From Paramacrobiotus metropolitanus (lineage: Eukaryota > Tardigrada > Eutardigrada > Parachela > Macrobiotidae), in NCBI RefSeq assembly GCF_019649055.1, contig NW_026570282.1, forward strand, positions 62,001-126,000: a stretch of DNA of 64,000 nt, given 5' to 3'. Position 1 is the stretch's first letter. Every line of letters begins with the position of its first letter. The notes under the pieces were generated by a model, which searched no databases, was not told the origin of the DNA, and was given only the letters and a program-made list of their open reading frames with translations. Made by a program: the position numbers and the translations under genes. Positions 23,948 to 37,800 of this stretch are shown piece after piece.

Positions 23948-26900
23948 GGGTATGTTCATCACTTAGACAATTCTTATAATTGCGTGATGACTTATGTCGT
24001 GCTTGGTTTTTGCAGGGGATCATGTGGTGGTGCTGAGTGATAGTTATAATGATTTTTCCATCGTCGGTGGTACGGAGAAAGTGCGGGTGACCTTTTGTTA
24101 TTCGTTATTCTGACTCAGTTGTGGATTGTTTTTCTAAGGATGTTTTAATACGTGTTTTAGAGAAAATCTAATAATCAATGAACGTCTCCACATTAGCATT
24201 TTTTTGTTCTTTCGAATTATTTTGTTTGCATATTGCAACTGTGATCTTAATGGTCACACTTTAAAGTTTGTGCTATGCACAATACTGCGATCCTAGACGC
24301 GATCTTTAAGCCTACTAAACGAATCTGTTAGTCAATGTGATTCTTTACGTTTCGTGGTTTGTTTAACAATAAAGTCTTGATGAATCATGCAAGCCTCACC
24401 TTGCTCTTTTATACCTATTCACATACGATCCACTTATTAGCATAGTCACCAGTGACCCTCAATGGGTACTCGTATATAACATGCTTCATGCCTGAAAGCA
24501 GCCTTTAAATCTGGCCAGTTCGCTTTTATGGAATTGCCGTTTTGACATGGCAGCATCATTTCCGGTCAGACCGCTTGCACCTTACTGTGCTTTGAACGAC
24601 ATTTTGATTGTATTTGCATAAATGGGAATGACTTGGATGGGCTGAGTAAGCCGACTTTCAGGTTCTAAAATCAATCGACATCGAAAACCGATTGAAGAAA
24701 TGTAAATCTACACTGGGGAAGAAGCATGCAGCAGCTTTGCACAAATCATGGCAGAATTCGTTTTTGCAAAATGTGTTATACTCCAGATATATTATTTCGA
24801 CAAATGCTTATAAACAGCCATATTGTCAGTGAATTTGTCTGTATTCAAAACCAACAAGCCTCAGTGCTTCACCTAGTACACCATATAAATATTACAAAAT
24901 TACTTTTGATACTTGTAGTGCACTAGCTATTCATTTATAGTACTGTACAATTTTGCAAGCGCCAAGAGTGTAGTTGATAAATGCAGTATTTCATAATTCG
25001 TTATCATTTTAGCCAAAAACTTGCAATTGGATGCCATTTGACGCTCACAATTAATGATCATCTATATTGTATGTATACTGTTAATAGTAGAAATGATTGT
25101 GAACGGATTCTTTCCTTTCAAACATATTTTAGTGTAAGCATCAATTGTTAATCCAACTCAAAACCCACAGTACTGTTTGAGCAGCGCTTGCTTTATTAAG
25201 AATTTAAAGATATATGCATGAAGCGTAGCTGCTGAACGGCTAGCCCCAGAATGTTTGTTTTTCATTGCCGGTATCCGCGTGGTAATACAGCTTACTCAGC
25301 CGGTATATACGCATTCCTTGAAAAAATCAAAGCCACATCCTTAGCCAAACATTTCTGTTCCTGACTATCAAACTTGATCCAGTTTTACACAATGCACCAC
25401 ATTCAGCACGATCCCGATTTTTAAAGCAATGAGCGGATAAGTTGCCTGACACGCCTTTCTGCTCCGAGCTGAAATCAATACCATTAATCTAGCCGGGGAT
25501 GGTAGTACTGTCATTCCAACGGGATTCGTGAAAAAAATGCTCAAGTAAAAAAAGATCTTTCTTGCATAACTGACAGTTCTACGACCCACACCGATTTAGA
25601 ATTTGGAATTTCCGTGTAATGGCATTGAAGATAGAAGAACATTAGATATTGTGACAACCGCGAGTGGGATGATTAGTAACATTAAATGCCCTGCAAATTT
25701 TATACAGCTTCGGCGAACATTCCATGCGTGATCACGCTACATCCCGCACGCAATATTCGTATAACACGTACAATATTTTAGAATTGTTCACCATAATAAA
25801 TTTACACAACGCTCGCAATCACTTAATGGCCTTGAATTGTCAGAAAGGAAAATAAGGAAATAAAATAAAATAAGAAATAAAATAAGGCAAAAAAAATAAA
25901 ATAAATAGAAAAATAAAATTAACCCAGGAAAACCGGGTACTAGAAGGGGTGGGACTACGGTTTTGAAAATTTACAGTCTGGGATAGAAAAATTCAATTAA
26001 GAGAAAAATGATTTTTTCAAAATTTTAGCGACCATAGGTCAAGCAGGAGATGACCATGTCGGACTAACACGCATGGTAACCATGTTGCACCGACATGTTA
26101 TTTACTGCCGTTTATAACAGCTGACAGAAAAATCGCACAGAACGTGCCAATAGCTCAAACGATAGGTCTCAACGAGTACTTGAACACAGATGCATTACGA
26201 TGGTCATCAAAATGACCAGTGGTCAAGGAAAATTTAGAAACGAAAAAACCTAATCTGCACCAGTACATAAGTGCTACTTCGATATTTCGCAACAGTTGGT
26301 CCCTTCTACACTACGGTTTGGACAACTGGTCAACTGACTTATTGTTGACCACAGTCCTGGTGACGGCTACAGTGGAAATTATACTATACCGGGTTGTGCA
26401 ACCGAATATTATAGCAGAGATAGCGAGCAGAAAGCATAGATAACATTCTCAGAGTGTTGTACAAGTGACCAAGTCGTTCAGAAAACGAGTGTATCGCCAT
26501 TAGGGTCAATAATGTCCTGCCAAAAATTCCACTCGTACAATTTAACTTACGTTTATACTTTATAAAAAACAACAAATGCTCGTATTTAGAAAGGAAGGCA
26601 GTTCTCTTAGCCGACTTGTAGTGGTATGTGGTGGTGGTAGGCTAGCCGACTCCCTAAACATCACGAATTATCCAAATTGTGTGGGAGTGATTGAATATAC
26701 TTTGCACTGTCTATGTCGGCACCGCTGTTAAATAATGTTTATCTGCTTAAAAGGACGGTGCCTTTACTCCCAAACGCTCTCTTCCGTTATACTGACCGCT
26801 TTGCCCAGATTGGTTTTTAAAGGTTACGAGCGCTCACGAACCGGAAGGTGTAAATGTTTTTGATGCTCAATTAGCGAAGCATATAAGCGAGATCAATAAC

Positions 26901-28380
26901 TTTTACAAGATTTCACACTCACTACAACAGTTTAACTCAGATATAATTTGCAAAGAATATACGGTTTTTCTCTGGAACAATGGAGTAGCTAGGTTACAGT
27001 ATAAGGCAATAACAGCGTTCCACACGCAAGCAGTTGCACTGCAGAATCTTTTGAATTCTGATTGTTCCGGGTCACAGCAATTTAAGAGCCACTTACAGCA
27101 GTCATTACACAACTTGTTTGCATTTTATTCACATTAATTTTAAGTTCGTTCAGTCGAAAATTACATTTTTCGGATTTCCGGTCACTGCTGACCAGTGGTC
27201 ATTTTACTGACCACTATGTACAAATCAGTTAATACAGTTTTTTTTAGCTTTATTTTGATTGTTTATTGTATCTTGTACGACGCTTCTGTCAATTAATATG
27301 AATTTCCGACGCTTATTAATAAAATAATACCATGCCCAACCGTGTCATAACCGACATGGCATTTTCAAGTGACCAGTATTGGCCAGTGGGCGATAATTTT
27401 CGGAACTTTGCTTCTTGTTTTTATAAAGCTCAGTAATTAGTTCTCCTGCGATTTGTTTGGTAATTATCTGATGTGGGGGTGGCTGTACAGACTAGCAGGA
27501 CCTCCGGGAGCCCAGTTTGGTCAGTTTTCATCATGTTTGGTCACCCTCCGGACCTTCCGGATATGGCCCAGCCTACGGTTATATATTTTAAACTGTCGTC
27601 TAACATAACTTCTTTGAAATAAAACCAATAGAAACAACCAATGATCATAACAGCGGACTACAGAAAAGAAGTCCTCCACCATGTCGGTCTAACACGCATA
27701 GTGTGGAACGGGTTAAGAAATAAAAAATAAAGAAATAAAATAAAATAAGGAAAAAAAATAAATTAAAAAAATTAAATAAATAATATCTAAGGCAAATCTG
27801 TTAGTGTTATCAATCTGTTTATTTGATAATGAATTTGATATTAAATCTGTATATTTTAGTTAATCTGTATAATAAATTAACATTACTAAAAATTCTAATT
27901 TGCTAGGGTAGGACTGCGTATATGTCATATGCATCCACCCATTAATCTGATGATTATGTTAATTAAATTCGTAATGCTAATAAAAGCTTTGAAGTTGGTA
28001 AATATCAAATTAGACGGTGATTATTGCATGTTATGAAACAATAAATGTTCGGCATGTGAATAAAAGCATTAAGGCCGGACACATCCGTCCATGCTAACCG
28101 TTCTTAGCATTTTTGTATACGGTACTAATGTTAAATGCACACAGCAAATTTCATTTGTGGATAATTAACAGATATCGATCAAAGCAATGCTATGAACTTT
28201 GGTTTGCCTAATTCTGCAAGTGTACGAGTAGCTTAAGTTTCAACTCAACCTATATGACACTGGGAGCTACAAACTTTGGTTAAATATTTTACAATAATAT
28301 TACCCGTTATGTTTGCCCCAAAACTACCGTAATACTTCGTTAGCTGCTTTCTCTGCTTCTAATTAACCTTCTTTTAAAAA
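23948..28380. other. Gene-poor AT-rich region with repeats
   Basis: About 4.4 kb between the PH gene and UROD. I find no supported coding sequence. It includes the 3' flank of the PH gene, an A-rich repeat pair bounding 25859-27790, and the UROD promoter near its right end. Confidence 0.5.
25859..27790. repeat. Composite repeat region with A-rich ends and paired short repeats
   Basis: Similar aaataaaataaaataag-type tracts sit at 25859-25920 and 27713-27785. Inside them, a 22-base sequence at 26053-26074 recurs as a direct copy with one mismatch at 27678-27699. A 17-base sequence at 26209-26225 recurs inverted with one mismatch at 27189-27205, although its core tgaccagtggtca is itself palindromic. 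No transposase or reverse-transcriptase frame is visible. Confidence 0.4.
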
Positions 28381-30268
28381 ATGAGTTCGTTTCCTGAGTT
28401 ACAAAACGATCTAATTATTCGAGCTGCTCTGGGAAAGCCGGTGGACCGCGTCCCGGTGTGGATTATGCGGCAGGCTGGTCGGTACCTTCCCGAATTCCGT
28501 CAACTCCGTTCGCAGTACGATTTCTTCACTATTTGCCGCACACCTGAACTGGCTTGCCAAGTCACCTTGCAACCTATTGAGCGCTTTAATCTGGATGCAG
28601 CCATTATATTTTCGGATATTTTGGTCATTCCTCAGGCCCTGGGCATGGAAGTGCAGATGCTCAGTGAAAAGGGACCACACTTCCCGCGGCCGTTAAATGT
28701 TCCGGAGGATGTGAAACGGTTGAATGCGGATGTCAATGTGAACGAGAGCCTGCAGTACGTTATGCAAGCCCTAACCTTGACACGACAGCGGCTTAATGGA
28801 CGGGTGCCGTTAATTGGTTTTTCTGGTGCACCCTGGACACTGATGAGCTACATGATTGAAGGCGGCGGAAGTCAGACGCAATCAAAAGCCAAAAGATGGC
28901 TATATGCTTTTCCGGAACCATCCACGCAGTTATTGTCCTTGATAGCCCGAACCGTTTCCGCTTATCTTATTGAACAGGTGGGCTGTATATATAGCTATAT
29001 GATGATTACTGCAGGGCACCCAGTTCAACAGAGTGTGAGACGTGTGAAGCAACACAATTGTACAACGAGTAGAGTAGGAATTCGTACATTCTGTATCGTA
29101 TTATACTGATGCATTTATGTATATCAAAAAAATTAATAGTCTCTTGAACAAAAGCCATAGACTGTCACTTTATAAAATTTCCATGAATTTCAGATATGCA
29201 TTTATTGAACAACCGATGGAAAGCGGCACTCCATATCTATTTGCAATTTTGCATTAATTACTATAAATGCGTTCTGCAGCAATTTTTCTCCGAAATAGCT
29301 TTATTCAAGTGGTCAACAGCAATTTGATTTGAAAAATGCTGCTAATAAGTAATTTGCTGCTGTAGTAAGGTGGCTGACATGATACCAAAATGTCTCGGTC
29401 AGTCTTAATATCCGATCCAGCGTCACAACCCTGCAGGTAGCAAATTAAAGTACATACATTTTTATTTATGAAGATTACCTTTATTTTGATATGTGTCGCG
29501 ACACCGTTAAATTTAGATTTGGATATTGGATAAGAAGTTTTCACAAACTAATTCCTGGACCGTACGCTGTTTATAAGTTTGACGTCTTCTGCAATATTAA
29601 AACTACAAAAACGCATAAATTACAAGGCTATATACGGAATATCATCAGCGCATGCATCTAAAATTTTGTTTGCTCCCATTATATTTGTAATTATCTACTC
29701 TAGGTATAGGCCATTACACAGTCATGTTATTCAAAATGTTTGTGGTATATAAATCTCGGTTAAAACAAACTTATCTTATTAGGTTGTGGCAGGTGCACAA
29801 ATGCTACAGATATTTGAATCGCATGGTGGATACCTAACAAAAGAACTGTTTATACGTTTCGCACTTCCCTATCTACAAGAAATTCATGATGCTGTCCAAG
29901 CTGGCTTGAAAGACCGCGGCTGTTACGACATTCCCTTGGTTATTTTCGCTAAAGACTGCCACCATGTTATCGGCGAGGTTAGCGCACTTGGCTATGATGT
30001 TGTTGGATTAGATTGGACTATGGATGCGGTAAAGACCAGACAACTGGTCGCTGATAACGTCACGCTACAGGGTAATCTTGATCCCTGCGCCTTGTACAGC
30101 CCACCGGAAGACCTGAAGCAAATGGCTCGAGACATGGTTGACAGATTTGGTAAACAGCGGTATATTGCTAACCTGGGTCACGGTATTTACCCCGATGTCG
30201 ATCCTGAGAGAGTAAAATGTTTTGTTGACGCAATTCATGAGTACTCTTCTTCCAATGCCGACAAGTAA
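28381..30268 (+). CDS. UROD: Uroporphyrinogen decarboxylase
   Basis: Fifth enzyme of haem synthesis in the cytosol. It removes four acetate carboxyl groups from uroporphyrinogen III to give coproporphyrinogen III. Two exons, 28381-28977 and 29783-30268, join at phase 0 to encode 360 residues (human 367). Signature blocks are present: [12 protein letters not shown] near the N-terminus, including the conserved arginines; the aspartate-bearing [35 protein letters not shown]; and in exon 2 [34 protein letters not shown] and [11 protein letters not shown], with the conserved histidine. The start has an A at -3. The 805-base intron is flanked by CAG/GTGGGC and TTATTAG. AATAAA is at 30610-30615. The protein looks complete and functional. 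Confidence 0.97.
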
Positions 30269-31363
30269 ATGTTCATTATGATTATGTGCTGCGAAAATGA
30301 AATCGAAAAATACAGTCATCTGCAAATAATGTGAAAAACATAACCGCAAAACTGTGTCTTGATTCTGCCGTCCAGATTAAGCGTTGATATCGATATCCAC
30401 GATGTACTCTGTACATGTGGAAGTGCATTTTTTTTTGCTGTATTGTTAAACTTTTTGTTCGCAACACGCTATGCTCGAAAGATTACAGCGTGCTCTATAA
30501 GGGACGAAGGGAATAATTAAGAAATTATCCATCTGTCGGTTAGTGGTGTAGCTGTTGTTGAAGGAAATCACAGCTATGAGTTATGCTAATACGGTTCAGA
30601 TATGTGTATAATAAAGAAATTAATTACAAAAAAACCCTTTTCAGTTCGAATTAGGAAATACTATGTGCATCATTTATACGCGAGCAAAAGCAGAGAACGA
30701 TTAGGTGGCCCCACTGCCCAGAAACATTAACGGTGTAAGTTAATGCTAACCGTAGATACAATACTTAATCAGGTTAATTAAGTACATGCACGGGCATACT
30801 ACTTCACACAGTCACACTTAAAATTAAGACTTATTAACTCAGATAATTTTGAGTGAATTTGTTAATTGTAGAGATTTTTAATTTCGTCATTATCTTTTGT
30901 GCTGGAAGCTTTAAAGATCTGCAGAAGTTAACCGCTTTATATATACATAATATCTGAGATATGGTATCGCAAGCGTCGGTAATTTGAAATGCACGCGTTC
31001 TGGATTTCCCGACGTACCGTACATCGCTTTAATATTGCATTATTATAATCTTGTTTACGCTTTATCCGAAACTGTAATTACCAACGTTTCACCAAACGCT
31101 TGTGGTATTATCGCAATTCGCAACATCAGGTGGTATCCAAGTGTTACAGCATGCAATAGGGATATGATAGCAAGCGAAATCTTATCGGCTAAATGGATGC
31201 TTTGACAACTTCCCAACATGACATAACGCACCGGCCTTAAACCATTCTGTACGTTGCATATAAAAAAGGTTTCCATAATAATTCCGTCAATTCCGTCTGG
31301 CATTTGCTCGTAATAACTAGTGAATACTCTTGAGTACATTAAATATTTGAATCCTCAGCAGCC
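30269..31363. other. Intergenic region between UROD and granulin gene
   Basis: About 1.1 kb holding the UROD 3' UTR and, near the right end, a TATA-like element. Nothing else is supported. Confidence 0.6.
31258..31267 (+). promoter_or_regulatory. Putative TATA box of granulin gene
   Basis: The sequence catataaaaaagg lies about 100 bases before the start codon at 31364, a suitable distance for a core promoter. The call rests on sequence match and position only. Confidence 0.4.
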
Positions 31364-32216
31364 ATGAAAGTCGCGGTGGCCATTTTACTTCTCGGTTTGA
31401 TTGTATGCGGACAGGCCTCCAGGAGAGTGCACCCTCTACGCCGTATTGCATCGTCAGTCCCTAAACTGGTACTTAAAGAGTGCATCCGAGAAACTTGTAG
31501 TTATATACAGTAAACCATACCTTTTTCAAAAAAGGTCATATCATATGCAACATTGACCCTCAGTTATTAGTTACAACCGTGGTCGTGGTGTTTAGTACTG
31601 CTTTGTCAGCGTTTTACGTTTTATTTGTTCTCAAATTTGTCCTTGGTTGAGCGAGGGTTTAGCGTGATGTAAGAATAAGACTTAAAGATGTATACTTCCA
31701 AACATGGTTAAGCACGCTGTAATACGAGTAAATTGTTGCACCGCAAATTGCTTATTAAAACTTCGGATGCATTGTACAGGCAGTAGGAGACGATTGTCCT
31801 GCGGGTACTTGCTCCGACTCGGAAACCTGCTGCCAGACCGACCAGGGTAAGACTGAAGAATGAGAATTCTGGACATCGAGAGAAAGCCGGCAAAAATGCA
31901 TACAAATGTGGAGAATCATTATCATACGTTATGAATCATAATCCAGTAAAACAACAACCAATCATTACTATTCGAAACTGGTGGTCTTATAATTGTTTAG
32001 GTTGGGGATGCTGTCCGTATCAGAATGCCGTTTGCTGCTCGTAAGAATTTCTTGTTGCTTGTATGATGGTCCTTGTGCTACCAGCTATTACAGTTGATTG
32101 CAAGGCAAATAACTGTTTACAGGGATAAACAACATTGCTGCCCTAACGGCACGACGTGTGACCTTGTTCATCAACAGTGCACGAGCAAACGGCCCCATCA
32201 CACCGCCGAAAACTGA
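31364..32216 (+). CDS. Small secreted single-granulin protein
   Basis: Four exons, 31364-31468, 31780-31846, 32001-32040 and 32123-32216, join in phase to give 101 residues. Residues 1-18 are a clear signal peptide (MKVAVAILLLGLIVCGQA). A basic spacer follows (RRVHPLRR). Then comes one complete 12-cysteine granulin/epithelin module with four Cys-Cys pairs: CPAGTC, ETCC, WGCCPYQNAVCC, HCCPNGTTC and the final QQC. The tail is short and hydrophilic. Animal progranulins usually carry several modules, and released single granulins act as growth or lysosomal factors. This gene encodes one module directly. Splitting of the module over three exons at non-domain boundaries is seen in granulin genes. 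AATAAA is at 32371-32376. The function in this species is not known. Confidence 0.88.
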
Positions 32217-34850
32217 AAGTACCACCGTACATAACTCCCGGCAGACCCTGCTTGAAAGAATCCGTTCTTTGTGTAATAACTGAATGCTTACCGGTGAATG
32301 CTATACACTTCTATTTTACTAACGTTTTTAGTATTATGAATTGCATGTCGTACATGCTTTTTGCCATCAAAATAAAGCAAAAGCAATCGTAGAAAAAGCT
32401 TGCAGTCTACAAATTTTTGTTTGTTTTTGCATAGCATGGCGTGCTGCAGCATCAAGCTTAAGTAACGTGATACGACATATATACCCCGATCCGCCACGAA
32501 CAATACCACGTCTGCAACAAACTTTGATACATTTTAATAAGTATAGTATTATATTGAGTATAGTCCTTTTTTAACCCCCGAGGCCGCCCTTGGGCCCAAG
32601 AGGTCTGCTTACGCACTTTTCCTAAGCGTACACGCAGCGCATTCAGCTTCGTTCCCATCGTTTCTCTAAACAAGCTTCCAGTTACATCTATTCGCGCGTT
32701 CTTTCCCTACAGTAAGTAATTCTTCCGTTTCCACTGGCTTATACTAAACACCAAATCAGCTAGAGGTCGCAGTCCCAGGTTGTGGTGTAATGTACAATAT
32801 GCTCGAAGTACTCTGGTGGTTCTACAGTAGGCGTACCTCTAGAACTTCTAGAGTAAATCGCTGTGAAGGCATATATAATACGGTAGCGGAACATTGTTCA
32901 AGATGAGCCTCCTTTCGGAAAACTTATTGGGAAGCGCAAACGTCGATAGTATTGTACACTTGTATCCGTGGAGGTCCAGAGCACCAACATAGGTTGAGAC
33001 CGTTTACGTACTTCCGGTTTTGCGGTGCGCACTTCTTGCAAGGAAAGGATAAAAGTTACAGGGGCGAAGAAGTGAAGAATTTAAAAATGCAGTGTGAGTT
33101 GAAACAGGTTGATCGCATATTCCATTTTCCGCCGTTAAACCTTTCTGAAATTAAGGGTGTTAACACCATCAGAAGTGCCTGCCAATGATTATTTTTTAAG
33201 CAATTGCCTAAATATTGTCCTACGTACAGTACTGGTTTGAGTTAAACCAGTTGATATATACAGTACTCCGATTCATACACCGGAAAAAATTCCAAATTTG
33301 TTATGTGTGTGTTTGGATTACTTACTCACCTGTGAACAGATGCACCAGACGTCACTCGTATTCATGAGAACTTATTGAGAACTACTGAAAGTGCTGCAAA
33401 CTGCAAAGGTAGCCTGTCTCCGAAAAAAATTACGTAATATAGATATAAGTACACGATTATATACATCAGTTTTATGTCCCTTTTTAATTGTGAGCAATAC
33501 CTTATGGTCGGACTTTGTGCATTTCGTTAATTTTGCAGTTCTGGATGTCTGGCGCTCTGTGTAAACATATTAGCTAGAACCTGACGTTTAGCAGTAAATA
33601 CGGGAGCACTGTCGTACCCACTGGACAGTCGGTCAAAGCCGCTGGACAAACAAACAGCTAATACTGTGAGTACAGTACTTACTTTCTAGATTTTAATAGC
33701 GATGCAGCATGGCTTCAGTGCAGTTTGCATGGTAGGAGTAATATCATCCTTGTGGTCGCATTATATTGTGCAGAATAATTTTTGTACAAAGTGCAGCGAT
33801 TCTTTATCACATAGGTTTACGGCACTGTTATTGTTTCGTTCTTAAAATATTTTAAATCTCTCTTGAATTCCGTGTATTTATGCTAATCCCATTTGCATTT
33901 TATAATCACTCTGAAAATGCACAGTTCTTTCCACTGCCAGAGAGTGGATTATTGTGACAGCGTTTGCCTTTTACAAGTTACTCAAGTTCTTCTTGATGTT
34001 TACATTTTAGCTATAAAATAGAGTGACCTCGTTATTGTTTAAGGGCTGTTGTCAATTAAAGTTACTTCTGCTAGCGAATACGTAGGCAGCAAAAAGGAAG
34101 ATACTTATTAATACAGGCAGTAATAGAGTTAATTGTAAATTAAAGATTTTCAGCTATCAAAGCTATAATATCACTAACATTGTAAAAATCATCAACATAC
34201 GCAAGTGACAAGACGACTGCACTTATAAGTGTAGTACTTGTATGTTCAAAACGTACTTAGTTTCCAATTTTGATACTGTACATCAGAGACACAGTAATAG
34301 CATCTTTGTAAAAACGCCCGATAAATCTAGAATACAGCAGAGTGATAATTATTATTCGATTATGCGTACATAGGTGGCTTACAATATTTCTATCTTACTG
34401 CTAAAGATTATTGATCCAACAAAGGATAAACTATTTCAATTTGGCGTCACGGATGCGAAGGTCACACAATAAACAGATAAGATGTCCACAGCGGATGGAC
34501 TGCCTCATGGCTGTATCCTTTCATTATCATTCCGTCATGCCTGACTATGTATTTCTACCAGAAATTGGTCATGTGTGAAATTATGTGGTAGCAGTCCACG
34601 AATCCGATAAGAAGTTTTAGAATCATTCACATACTGTACAGTAGTGGCTCCTTTCTTCAGCGCCAGAGAGGACGGCACTATTGTCGTCTGTCGTACGTAT
34701 CCTCTGGTCATTTTGATCTCAAGCTTAAGTGGATCATGCCTAACCACACCGTGATTTCTTACACCGCTATCATCATGTTCAGTTTACCGTAAACTGTGGA
34801 TAATAATCTTCTGGTCCAGTTTTTAGTCTACATTCTCAAAAGCCGTCAAT
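32217..34850. other. Intergenic region upstream of MYRF
   Basis: About 2.6 kb that should include the MYRF promoter. A 70-codon minus-strand frame at 34535-34747 reads smoothly but has no recognisable motif and could be chance. No other feature is supported. Confidence 0.5.
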
Positions 34851-37800
34851 ATGGATCAGACTATGCCAAATTTTAACCTATCTTACGATGGTTCTTATTC
34901 TAACACCTACAATGACTATTTTCCTAGTTTTACCGAGCACGATTACGACATGCCGGTATTGCCAAATTATCCACCGAATGATGTAAATTATCCCGGACTG
35001 AGTAATGGACACTGTGTGCTGCCGGACAGTCCTCCTGACTCTCACCCGGACAGCTATGCCATACCAAATCAGTTTGGTCTTCTACAGAATGTACACCGGG
35101 TAACCAGTGGCTACATTCCGCATCATGGCGATGTGTCGTCCTCAACGGGGCCCAGCACTTCCGGTGTCATCCCGATTCCCGCTAAGCCCCAGATCAGCCT
35201 TCCCCACCAAGGCTTGCCCCATGTACCACCTTTTCCTTATCCAAAAAAACGCCTGAAGGGCTCACTGAATGTGGATGTCTCCAGTACCAGCTACTCGTCC
35301 GCCAGTAATTCGCCCTTGTCAATCCACAGCTGTAAGCAAGAGGACGATCGTGACCTTGATTTCCCAATGTCGAATTCTCACACTGGTAACCTGCTGTATT
35401 ATCAGCCACTACAGTCGTCTGCACCGTCGGATGATATGATATTCGGCGCAAGTGACTTGGGCGATGAGAGTCAACACCGCAATATTACCTTCAAGCCCAT
35501 ATTCACTGAACAGTGGTGTAACGTGGCTGTGCGTAATGATAGGGTGCTAGTGCCGGCATCCATTATGGAGTTTAAAGTGCAGGCTGATAAGGGGTTCAAC
35601 TATTCTCAGGTATGTTTGCACAGAAGCCATCGGAAACAGTGGCGCCGACAAATTATGGGCTATCAGCACCGATTTCGGGTTATTTAGCCAAATTTTGATT
35701 CCTAATGACTAACAGTAACAGCAATCGTGCTGTTTAGGTATTTAATAGCGAAAACCAGATTTACCCGTACCATGCACTACTTGAACAACAATACCGAGCA
35801 AATGTTTTGAAAATTTTAATGGTGAAATTCTAAAGTTAAGACTCATGATTATAACATAACTATGGAATAATTTTTAGAAAAGTAGACAGAAAGCTTGCGA
35901 GTTATTGCAAAGCAAATTCAGCTCAGCAGTAGATAAGTAACGGTGAGATAAAGTTATAAACGCTTGCGCACGCAAAACTGAATAACTGGGGTTTACTAGT
36001 AAGTTCGCTAAATATAATCATTATTACAATGTAAATTATAGAAGGTGTACTGGTAATATAAGCAATTTTAACGCTTATACAGGGGGCCATGCCACTTTTC
36101 TGCAATTAAAGTAAATGATTGTTTACTGCAAATTTCATATCGCCGACCCAAAGGTCATGTTCATACTGTAACGAAACGGATACACACCGGTGCTATTTTA
36201 ATAGATTCGAATTCGAATTTACTGGCGGCCGTAAACTGATGATATTATTTTGCTGGGCACTTTTTTAGCCCAAACCGGTGTGTCAGTTTATTCATTTTGC
36301 TTCACAGGAGTTAATAACAATACCATAAAATGCTTGTTTGCAGTACGATTTCGGGGCATTTATTTGCCAGAAAAAGAATCATTTCCAAGTTACCGTTCAA
36401 GTCGTCCTTAGCGCATTGCCGCAGTTCGTCAAATTACCAACCGGGGACGACTACGAACAAATAAAGAGTTTCTTTATCGACCTTTGCGGGGTACGCGCTG
36501 AAAATATTCATCAGCATCCAATCAAGATCGAAGAATCGCAGAGCGACCGTTCCCGGAAGTCTTTTATTCCCCGCACCATTGATCTCTCGCATTTGCGTCA
36601 GCAGATGACCATAGCCCGACTGCACTTCAGTGAAACTACGTTAAATAATCAGCGGAAGAAACTAAAAAAACCTAATCCCGAACAGAAATTTTTCCGACTG
36701 GTTGTCGGTTTGTATGCTGTAGTGGACCTACCCGATGGCCAACAGGGAAAGCGGCTGATACATGCCGTCGGGTCAGAAAACATCATTGTACGGGCATCGA
36801 ATCCACAACAGTTCGAGCATGACGGCACGCCGACACCACAATGGCAGAAGGCCCCGCATGACGATGAGGCCATATTTTACACCGGCAGTATTGGGATAAA
36901 CAACGACCGCCCAGAAGAAGCCTTGGACATTCGAGGCAACATGAGACTGTCCGGACGTCTCATTCAACCGTCGGATGCGCGAGCCAAAGAGATCCTGGAA
37001 GAAGTGGATCCCAAAGACCAGCTGAAAAATATCGGGAGGCTACGCATTGTGCGCTACAAATACAAGGACGAAGTGGCCAGGGTGTTAAACCTACAGGAAG
37101 AGGCGCAATACGATACGGGCATACTCGCTCAGGATGTGTTGGAGACTATTCCTGAAGCGGTGGAGGATATTGGGGATCTGGTGTTGGAGAATGGAGAAAC
37201 CGTGGAAAACTTCCTTATGGTCAATAAGGACAGATTATTCATGGAAAATCTCGGAGCCGTTAAGGTTTGTAACTAGTCACTTACACACTCCTTATTGTAT
37301 TTTGGTTTGATCAGCGTCACAGTTACCTCACCTTGGTTTGCGCAGGAACTGTATAACCTAACGGATAGTTTTGGCTCACGTATCGTGGAATTGGAACGCA
37401 TGTATCGGAGAGTTGCTCATCTGAAAAGCCGTGATAGTTTTCGCTCAAATATCAGTGCCGTAACGACGAAATCCGTTCAGAGTTCAATCTTCACTTCGGT
37501 CTCGAATCGTCTGCCGACATCCGTATCGGCTCGACCGTCCATATACTCCGTGGCACCGCCACCCGGTGTCTTCACTGATAAACTTCAGAAAAAGCCCAGC
37601 ACATCTGAGCCCGCATCGCTTATACGGTTAGGTAAATCGTACATGCAATGGTTGACGCTGGGTTTGGTGACCTTGGTGTCCATTTGCCTAATTGCCCTGT
37701 TGGCTCTGTACATTACGTCGAAGCCTGGTAACGACACCAGCGAAGACCAAATATTTACGGCCGCCTTGCAGTTCGGCTCGACCACTGCAACGGCATCATC

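Noticed and set aside
34535-34747. 70-codon minus frame just upstream of MYRF
   Set aside because: It has no recognisable motif and no supporting splice partner, so it was left as a remark in the intergenic entry.
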